Below, piece after piece: positions 12,722-17,660 of a stretch of DNA of 17,660 nt; position 1 is the stretch's first letter, and each line of letters opens with the position of its first letter. Source of the stretch: an uncultured Bacilli bacterium. GTDB lineage: Bacteria > Bacillota_I > Bacilli_A > RF39 > UBA660. The position numbers and the translations under genes are program-made. The notes beneath the pieces are model-generated. The model was given only the letters and a program-made list of their open reading frames with translations, made no database searches and was not told where the DNA came from. The stretch covers positions 1 to 17,660 of the forward strand of contig CANQDH010000006.1 of NCBI GenBank assembly GCA_947591565.1, read 5' to 3'.

Positions 12722-13822
12722 ATGCGTAAAGCAAAAATATTCATGTTTTCCCTATTAGTTAGTATGGTGGCACTAACTGGTTGTGGTAAGAAAAATAATT
12801 TGTCACCAGAAGATACCATAAAAAAAGCTATTTCCAATATGCAAAGTGCTGAAAATTATAAAATGACAGTAAACTTTAATATAACGACGAAATTAGGTAA
12901 TTCATCTATTGCCATGAATTTTGATTTAGATGGAATCGTTGATGTAAAAAACAAGATAACTAAATATAATATTAAGGCTAGTGCTTTAGGTATAGAATCT
13001 GAAACAGAACAATATATAAAAGATGATGGTGATGAAACCATTACTTATAAAAAAGATACCGATGGTAATTGGACCAAACAAGTAAGTAGTGATGCTACAA
13101 GTGGTGATATGACAAATAATCTTCCAGCAATTTTAAATAGTGGCAATAACATTAAAGAATTAAAGGCTGATAAAAACAATTATTATTATGAAATTACTGT
13201 AGGTGCCGATGCCATTAAAGATATGTTTTCTTTAATGGATGATACAGACCTTGATGATTTAGATAATTTTGATGGTAAGTTTGTTATAAATGTTGGTATT
13301 GATAAAAAGTCATATCACTATGCTAGTATCAGTATGGATATGACAGACTTATTAAATTCTGTCTCAAGTGATGCTGAATATACTAAAGTTGCATTTGTTA
13401 TTAATTTCTCTGATTATAATAAAGCAGGTCAAGTTGAAATACCAGCTGAAGTAATTGAAAATGCAAAGGAAGAATCTGATATTGATGTTTCTACTTATGG
13501 CTTTGATGAAGATGATTATGAAGATGTTTTAGTATGTGAAGGTCAAGATAGTGATGATACAGCTTCTTTAAATGCAACAATTTATATTGGTTTTAATGAC
13601 GGAGTATCTGAAACATCATATGCCGAACTACAATATGATTTTAATAATGAAGATGATGCTACAGAATTTTATAATGAAGCATCAGAAGGTGAATATGATG
13701 GTGTCTTTAAATACAATAATACTGTTAGTCTAACTTATACTGAAGATATAGATGCAAGTGAACAAACAAGTTATGAAAGTTGGAAAGCTAATTTAGAGGG
13801 CGAAGGATTCGTTTGCGAGTAA
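12722..13822 (+). CDS. Secreted lipoprotein of unknown function
   Basis: The 366-aa protein has a lipoprotein signal peptide: MRKAK, a hydrophobic stretch, then the lipobox LTGC with the lipidated cysteine at Cys21, so it is predicted to be anchored on the outer face of the membrane. Residues about 28-245 (SPEDTIKKAISNMQSAENYKM and onward) have the alternating, Asp/Asn-rich beta pattern of LolA-like lipoprotein folds such as DUF6612; the family name is a guess. A second region (about 255-366) is very acidic and begins VLVCEG (Cys272) and ends GFVCE (Cys365). These are the only other cysteines, so a disulfide is possible. This tail resembles small Firmicutes lipoproteins of the DUF1307 type, again tentatively. 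It is a single-gene unit with its own promoter and terminator, inserted between miaB and cotE where Bacillus subtilis carries ymcA. The ligand is unknown. Confidence 0.85.
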   Translation: MRKAKIFMFSLLVSMVALTGCGKKNNLSPEDTIKKAISNMQSAENYKMTVNFNITTKLGNSSIAMNFDLDGIVDVKNKITKYNIKASALGIESETEQYIKDDGDETITYKKDTDGNWTKQVSSDATSGDMTNNLPAILNSGNNIKELKADKNNYYYEITVGADAIKDMFSLMDDTDLDDLDNFDGKFVINVGIDKKSYHYASISMDMTDLLNSVSSDAEYTKVAFVINFSDYNKAGQVEIPAEVIENAKEESDIDVSTYGFDEDDYEDVLVCEGQDSDDTASLNATIYIGFNDGVSETSYAELQYDFNNEDDATEFYNEASEGEYDGVFKYNNTVSLTYTEDIDASEQTSYESWKANLEGEGFVCE

Positions 13823-13848
13823 AGATAGATTATTCTATCTTTTTTTTG
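13821..13848 (+). terminator. Intrinsic terminator of the lipoprotein gene
   Basis: AAAGATAGA (13821-13829) pairs perfectly with TCTATCTTT (13834-13842) around TTAT, followed by a T-run. Confidence 0.9.
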
Positions 13849-13886
13849 TTTAAAAACTTATGTTTAATGATTTTATGTACACTTTT

Positions 13887-13906
13887 TGTTATAAATGCAT
13901 ACATTA
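13887..13906 (+). promoter_or_regulatory. Candidate mother-cell sigma (SigE/SigK) promoter of cotE
   Basis: CATACATTA (13898-13906) matches both the SigE -10 consensus (CATACA-T) and the SigK -10 consensus (CATANNNTA). A possible SigK-type -35 AC is at 13879-13880, 17 nt upstream. The SigE -35 match (GTACACT, 13877-13883) is poor. Overlapping it is TGTTATAAA (13887-13895), which could act as an extended -10 for the housekeeping sigma factor. In Bacillus subtilis cotE is transcribed by SigE and SigK. The sequence alone does not settle which is used here. Confidence 0.4.
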
Positions 13907-13925
13907 GATTAGAGGGGGGAAAAGT

Positions 13926-14459
13926 GTGGCATATAAAGAGATAGTTACCAAAGCAATTGTTGGAAAAGGTAAAAAATATTTTAAAAATAATTATAGTATT
14001 GAAACAACAGATACTCCATCAAATGTTCTTGGTTGCTGGGTTATAAACCATAAATTTAAAGGTTATAAATCAGGAGAAAAAATAGGTGTCGATGGTTCTT
14101 ATGATGTAAATATCTGGTATTCATACGATAATGATAGTAAAACAACGGTTATCAATAAAAAAGTTGATTATAATGATGTTTTCAATGTAAAAAGTAAGGC
14201 AAATGCTGATTTAACTGGTGATACGGACATCATTGTAAGAACACTTAAACAACCAACTTGTACCAAAGTTAATATTGGTGAAAATGGTGTTATTAATTTT
14301 GATATTGAAAAGGAATTAGGTGTTGAAATAGTTGGAGAAACGATGGTAAAAATAGCCATTGAAGATGATGAAGAACCTTGGGAAGAGGTTGAAGATGAAG
14401 TAAATGAAGAAACACTTAAAGAAATTGATCAAGAAGTAGATGAAGACTATATAAAATAA
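13926..14459 (+). CDS. cotE: CotE-like outer spore coat morphogenetic protein
   Basis: The 177-aa protein is almost the length of Bacillus CotE (181 aa). Clear family features are the N-terminal YKEIVTKAIVGKGKKYFK, then SNVLGCWVINHKFKGYKSG, DGSYDVNIWYSYDNDSKTTV, VDYNDVFNVKSK, VRTLKQPTCTKVNI, a late VGETMVKIAI, and a strongly acidic Glu/Asp C-terminal tail (from about 146). CotE is made in the mother cell and nucleates assembly of the outer spore coat. It starts with GTG at 13926; the strong AGAGGGGGGA ends 5 nt upstream, and an ATG would lose the conserved N-terminus. The order miaB ... cotE also occurs in Bacillus subtilis, which supports the call; mutS-mutL, which follow there, are absent. 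A spore coat gene in such an AT-rich, compact genome means sporulation is present or recently lost. Confidence 0.9.
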   Translation: MAYKEIVTKAIVGKGKKYFKNNYSIETTDTPSNVLGCWVINHKFKGYKSGEKIGVDGSYDVNIWYSYDNDSKTTVINKKVDYNDVFNVKSKANADLTGDTDIIVRTLKQPTCTKVNIGENGVINFDIEKELGVEIVGETMVKIAIEDDEEPWEEVEDEVNEETLKEIDQEVDEDYIK

Positions 14460-14492
14460 AATGTCAACATAAAATGGTTGACATTTTATTTT
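14458..14492 (+). terminator. Intrinsic terminator of cotE
   Basis: AAAATGTCAAC (14458-14468) pairs perfectly over 11 bp with GTTGACATTTT (14477-14487), loop ATAAAATG, then ATTTTT. The 3' arm contains TTGACA, the -35 box of the next promoter. Confidence 0.85.
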
Positions 14493-14506
14493 TATCATGA
14501 TAATAT
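14478..14506 (+). promoter_or_regulatory. Predicted sigma-A promoter of rpsP-khpA
   Basis: Perfect TTGACA (14478-14483), 17 nt, TAATAT (14501-14506). A start near 14513 is 7 nt before the GGAGGG ribosome binding site (14520-14525). Confidence 0.65.
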
Positions 14507-14530
14507 ATTAGTAATGAATGGAGGGAAATT

Positions 14531-14803
14531 ATGGCAGTTAAAATTAGACTAAGAAGAATGGGTGCTAAACAAAGACCATTTTATCGTATCGTCGTTGCTG
14601 ATTCAAGAAGTCCAAGAGATGGTCGTTTTATTTCTGAAGTAGGAACATATAATCCACTTACGACACCAGCATCAGTAACACTTGATAAAGATGCTATTAA
14701 AGAATGGATTAAAAAAGGTGCACAACCAACTGATACAGTTCGATCTTTACTTAAGAAAAACGGAATTTTAGAAGAAATGCATAAAGAAAAAGCAGGTAAA
14801 TAA
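14531..14803 (+). CDS. rpsP: 30S ribosomal protein S16
   Basis: The 90-aa protein is full length for bacterial S16, an early-assembling 30S protein. The N-terminal VKIRLRRMGAKQRPFYRIVVADSRSPRDGRFISEVGTYNP is diagnostic. GGAGGG precedes the ATG by 5 nt. The stop codon overlaps the start of khpA by one base (TAATG), giving translational coupling. The usual Bacilli order continues with rimM, trmD and rplS; none of these follows here. Confidence 0.98.
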   Translation: MAVKIRLRRMGAKQRPFYRIVVADSRSPRDGRFISEVGTYNPLTTPASVTLDKDAIKEWIKKGAQPTDTVRSLLKKNGILEEMHKEKAGK

Positions 14804-15045
14804 TGGAATTAGCAAATTTAACCGAATTTTTAGTTAAAAGTATCTCTAAAAATCCCGATATGGTTTCTGTCAAAGAATTTAAAAATGATGACGAAGACAT
14901 TATTGAAGTTTTAGTTAGTAAAGATGATATTGCATCTATTATTGGTAAAGGTGGTGTTATGATTAACTCTATTCGAAATATTGTTAATTTAGCATCATAT
15001 AATAGTGGTAATAAATCAGTTAAAGTAAATATAGATGCATTTTAA
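14803..15045 (+). CDS. khpA: KhpA, KH-domain RNA-binding protein
   Basis: The 80-aa protein is a single KH domain of the YlqC/KhpA family, with the GXXG loop GKGG at 48-51 (ASIIGKGGVMINSIRNIV). In other Firmicutes KhpA partners with KhpB (Jag) and binds many RNAs, affecting cell division and envelope functions. Placement right behind rpsP is the standard arrangement. The start overlaps the rpsP stop by one base and the upstream ribosome binding site is weak (CAGGT), so translation probably depends on ribosomes finishing rpsP. A terminator follows directly, ending the operon after two genes. Confidence 0.93.
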   Translation: MELANLTEFLVKSISKNPDMVSVKEFKNDDEDIIEVLVSKDDIASIIGKGGVMINSIRNIVNLASYNSGNKSVKVNIDAF

Positions 15046-15066
15046 AGGACAATCTGTCCTTTTTTC
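15044..15066 (+). terminator. Intrinsic terminator of rpsP-khpA
   Basis: AAAGGACA (15044-15051) pairs with TGTCCTTT (15055-15062) around ATC, followed by T residues. Its end abuts the -35 of uppS. Confidence 0.85.
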
Positions 15067-15095
15067 TTGTATAATTAATTAATTTATAATATAAT
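15067..15095 (+). promoter_or_regulatory. Predicted sigma-A promoter of uppS-cdsA-rseP
   Basis: TTGTAT (15067-15072), 17 nt, TATAAT (15090-15095); other TATAAT-like hexamers overlap on each side. GTGAGGT (15104-15110) is 7 nt before the ATG. Confidence 0.6.
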
Positions 15096-15117
15096 ATTAT
15101 TTAGTGAGGTAAGTTTT

Positions 15118-15840
15118 ATGAATGGTGAGTATAAAATTCCTAATCACGTTGCTATTATTTTAGATGGTAATGGAAGATGGGCTAAGAAGAGAGGTTTAAA
15201 TAGAAGTTTGGGACATAAGGCCGGCTTTGAAAATTTGAAAAAATTATCTAAATATATTTTTAAAAAAGGTGTCAAAGTTCTAAGTGTCTTTGCTTTTTCA
15301 ACGGAAAATTTTAAAAGGAGCAAGGAAGAAGTCGATTATTTAATGAAGTTATTTACAAACAATTTTAAACAATTAATAGACCATAATTCCGATGTTAAAA
15401 TTGTTTTTTCAGGAAGAAAATCGAACCTTTCAAATGAAGTTTTAGCTGCTATGCATGAAGTTGAAGAAGCAACCAAGAATCATAGTACCTACCTTTTTAA
15501 TATATGCCTAAATTACGGAGGAAGAGCCGATATTATCGATGCCACAAAACAAATTGCTGAAGATTATAAAGAGGGCAAAATAACGCTTGAAGATTTGGAT
15601 GAAGCCTTTTTTCAAAAGTATTTATATAATGGTATTCCTGATATTGATTTATTAATTAGAACAAGTGGGGAAATACGCATAAGTAATTTTTTACTATATC
15701 AAAGTGCTTATGCTGAAATGTATTTTCCAAGTGTTTTCTTCCCTGATTTTGATGAAAAACAATTTGATTTAGCTCTTTTAGAATATACGAAAAGAGATCG
15801 TAAATTTGGAGGTATAAAAGATGATTGTAAGAATAATTAG
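15118..15840 (+). CDS. uppS: Undecaprenyl diphosphate synthase (isoprenyl transferase)
   Basis: The 240-aa cis-prenyltransferase adds isopentenyl units to farnesyl diphosphate to make the C55 carrier lipid for peptidoglycan and other wall polymers. The family motifs are present: HVAIILDGNGRWAKKR with the catalytic Asp16, GHKAGFENLKK, SVFAFSTENFKRSKEEV, ICLNYGGRADI, LIRTSGEIRISNFLLYQSAYAE and FPDFDEKQFDLAL. Length is normal (about 240-260 aa). It begins the conserved uppS-cdsA-rseP cluster with its own promoter; frr and pyrH, which usually precede it, are not here. It overlaps cdsA by 20 nt. Confidence 0.96.
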   Translation: MNGEYKIPNHVAIILDGNGRWAKKRGLNRSLGHKAGFENLKKLSKYIFKKGVKVLSVFAFSTENFKRSKEEVDYLMKLFTNNFKQLIDHNSDVKIVFSGRKSNLSNEVLAAMHEVEEATKNHSTYLFNICLNYGGRADIIDATKQIAEDYKEGKITLEDLDEAFFQKYLYNGIPDIDLLIRTSGEIRISNFLLYQSAYAEMYFPSVFFPDFDEKQFDLALLEYTKRDRKFGGIKDDCKNN

Positions 15841-16618
15841 TTCAGTTGTTATGTTAGCCATACTTATTCCTATTTTAATTTGTGGTGGTTTTGTCTTTGA
15901 TTTAGCTGTTTATTTAATTGCTATAGCGTCTTTAAAAGAATTCTTAGATACGAAAGAAGCCAAAAAAATGTTACCAGCATCTATTAAAATTATTTGTTAT
16001 ATTATGATGCTACTAATACTTTTTAATTCATCATTACTTGAAAATAACTTTTATATTGATTTTCGTATTATTGCCGGTTTATTTTTAGTCTTTTTTATTC
16101 CAACTATTCTTTATCATGATAACAACACATATAGTATTAATGATGCCTTTTATTTAATTAGTGGAATTTTCTTTTTAAGTATTGCTTTTTCATCTATTAT
16201 GGTAATTAGAAATAATAATGTAAGTTACTTTATATATTTAATTTTAATAACGATTATAACCGATACATATGCTTTATTTGGTGGTAAACTTATTGGCAAA
16301 CACCAAATGCTTAAAAACATATCTCCACATAAAACATGGGAGGGTGCTATTATTGGCACAGGTTTTGCTGTTTTTACGGCATCTATCTTTTTTCATAGTA
16401 TTGTAAATCCTAATATCGATATGTGGATTGTTGTTATGATAAGCCTATTTTTATCAATTATTTCCCAATTTGGTGATTTATTCTTTTCAGCCATTAAGAG
16501 GTATTTTGGAAAGAAAGATTTTTCTAATTTAATTCCAGGACATGGTGGGATTTTAGACAGATTAGATAGTATCATTTTTGTTTCACTTAGTTTTATGTTT
16601 ATAATGAATATCATATAG
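15821..16618 (+). CDS. cdsA: Phosphatidate cytidylyltransferase (CDP-diglyceride synthase)
   Basis: The 265-aa integral membrane protein has about seven or eight hydrophobic segments. It converts phosphatidic acid and CTP to CDP-diacylglycerol, the precursor of membrane phospholipids. The C-terminal signature is complete: SAIKRYFGKKDFSNLIPGHGG followed by ILDRLDS, and an upstream TDTYALFGGKLIGKH with SPHKTWEG is typical of CdsA. GGAGGT is 7 nt before ATG 15821, inside uppS, so translation is coupled. rseP follows after 14 nt; dxr, which lies between cdsA and rasP in Bacillus subtilis, is missing. Confidence 0.95.
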   Translation: MIVRIISSVVMLAILIPILICGGFVFDLAVYLIAIASLKEFLDTKEAKKMLPASIKIICYIMMLLILFNSSLLENNFYIDFRIIAGLFLVFFIPTILYHDNNTYSINDAFYLISGIFFLSIAFSSIMVIRNNNVSYFIYLILITIITDTYALFGGKLIGKHQMLKNISPHKTWEGAIIGTGFAVFTASIFFHSIVNPNIDMWIVVMISLFLSIISQFGDLFFSAIKRYFGKKDFSNLIPGHGGILDRLDSIIFVSLSFMFIMNII

Positions 16619-16632
16619 AAAGAGGAATTATA

Positions 16633-17660
16633 ATGATTATAACCATTTTATGTTTTTTGCTTATATTAACTGTTATCGTCTCAATACATGAATTTGGACA
16701 TTTCCTATTTGCTAAAAAGGCTGGTATTTATGTTTATGAATTTTCGATTGGTATGGGGCCACGTCTTTGTAAATTTAAAAGAAAAAATGATGAAACAGAA
16801 TACTCTATTAGGTTACTTCCTATTGGAGGTTTTGTTCAAATGGCTGGTGAAACTGATGAAGTAGATGAAAAAGTTCCAAAAGAAAAGAATATGCAAAATA
16901 AAACATGGATACAAAGGTTCTTGGTTATTATTGCCGGTATTATGTTTAATTTCTTTTTAGCCATCGTTCTTTTATTTGTCGTTGGTTTAGCGACTAATTC
17001 TCCGCAATCAACAACTATCACTGAAGAAGTTGAAAAGGATAGTCCTGCATATAAGGCTGGTTTAGTTGATGGTGATAGAATTGTTGCTATAAATAATAAA
17101 AAGATTAATAGTGCTGATAGATTACAACTTGAACTTGCTGTTTTAAATGGTAAAACGGCTGAATTTAAAGTTATTGACCAAAATAATAATGAAAAAACTA
17201 TAACCATAACACCTGAAAAGATTACGGAGGGGAAAACGACTTCTTATAAATATGGTTTTGGGTTGAAAACAAAGACTCATAAAGGAATATGGGAAGCTAT
17301 TAAATATGCCTTTATGAAGTTTGGAAGTTTAATTGTACAGATGTTTTTAACTATTTGGTATTTAATTACAGGTAAGGTTGGTTTATCAAATTTATCTGGA
17401 CCTGTTGGTATTTATTCAGTAGTTGAACAGTCAGCAAAACTAGGTTTTATTAATGTTATATATTTAACAGGATATTTATCACTTAATATAGGGGTTATGA
17501 ATTTACTTCCTATACCTGCTTTAGATGGTGGTAGATTGTTATTCTTAATTATTGAAAAAATAAAGGGTACACCTTTAAATCCAAAATATGAAAATCTTAT
17601 TAATAATATTGGATTCCTTTTATTAATGCTTTTAATTGTTTTTGTATCATATAATGATAT
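16633..17660 (+). CDS. rseP: RseP/RasP site-2 membrane metalloprotease (3' end beyond window)
   Basis: An open frame of 342 codons runs off the window with no stop. It is an S2P zinc protease that cuts membrane-embedded substrates such as anti-sigma factors and signal-peptide remnants. The first membrane helix carries HEFGH (19-23), the zinc and catalytic site. It is followed by FSIGMGPRL, a second helix near 95-115 and one PDZ domain (about 118-200: DSPAYKAGLVDGDRIVAINN). Then come LSGPVGIYSVV and the third-ligand motif LLPIPALDGGRL (Asp298). The sequence at the edge, FVSYNDI, is usual near the family C-terminus, so only a few residues are probably missing; it would then be shorter than the 420-aa Bacillus RasP. 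GAGGA is 6 nt before the ATG. Last visible gene of the uppS operon. Confidence 0.94.
   Translation, partial: MIITILCFLLILTVIVSIHEFGHFLFAKKAGIYVYEFSIGMGPRLCKFKRKNDETEYSIRLLPIGGFVQMAGETDEVDEKVPKEKNMQNKTWIQRFLVIIAGIMFNFFLAIVLLFVVGLATNSPQSTTITEEVEKDSPAYKAGLVDGDRIVAINNKKINSADRLQLELAVLNGKTAEFKVIDQNNNEKTITITPEKITEGKTTSYKYGFGLKTKTHKGIWEAIKYAFMKFGSLIVQMFLTIWYLITGKVGLSNLSGPVGIYSVVEQSAKLGFINVIYLTGYLSLNIGVMNLLPIPALDGGRLLFLIIEKIKGTPLNPKYENLINNIGFLLLMLLIVFVSYND

Overview
The window looks like chromosome from a low-GC, Gram-positive, Bacilli-like bacterium (Firmicutes; perhaps an uncultured Erysipelotrichia/RF39-type gut lineage, though the exact taxon cannot be fixed from this sequence). The reasons are the very AT-rich coding sequence, SUF-type Fe-S assembly with a SufU scaffold, the rpsP-khpA and uppS-cdsA-rseP gene orders, strong AGGAGG/GGTGAT ribosome binding sites, and a CotE spore-coat homologue, which points to a spore-former or a recent descendant of one. 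No phage, transposase, CRISPR array or toxin locus is visible. The content is mostly housekeeping, with a few unrecognised genes between.

Layout: a leftward tRNA-Gly(UCC) with encoded CCA (59-132); sufU and sufB (248-2043); a short tail-less ssb (2201-2533) converging on a small Xre-type regulator (2535-2774, minus strand), which is divergent from a pyrimidine-nucleoside phosphorylase gene (2919-4193); rpoZ (4271-4471); an operon of an uncharacterised protein, uvrA and gltX (4541-9282) joined by 8-nt overlaps; a two-gene operon of related acidic coiled-coil proteins of unknown function (9444-11183); miaB (11244-12659); a lipoprotein (12722-13822); cotE (13926-14459); rpsP-khpA (14531-15045); and uppS-cdsA-rseP (15118 to the window edge). 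No gap between genes exceeds 300 bases.

Functionally the window covers Fe-S assembly (SufU/SufB, which would also serve the Fe-S enzyme MiaB), nucleotide salvage, DNA repair, transcription (omega), translation (GluRS, S16, KhpA, tRNA-Gly, tRNA thiomethylation), envelope lipid synthesis (UppS, CdsA), membrane proteolysis (RseP/RasP) and sporulation (CotE). Several usual partners are absent next to their genes: sufC/D/S, uvrB, rimM/trmD, dxr and mutS.

The most notable observations are: the tandem coiled-coil pair behind a hairpin-bearing leader; compact promoters with an almost invariant 17-nt spacer, where transcription is predicted to start almost on the Shine-Dalgarno sequence, often GGTGAT; three terminators that run directly into the next gene's -35 box; no TGA stop in 18 complete genes; a tRNA-Gly with C at position 55; and a cotE upstream region matching the mother-cell sigma -10 consensus. 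All promoter and terminator calls come from reading the sequence by eye and are predictions.
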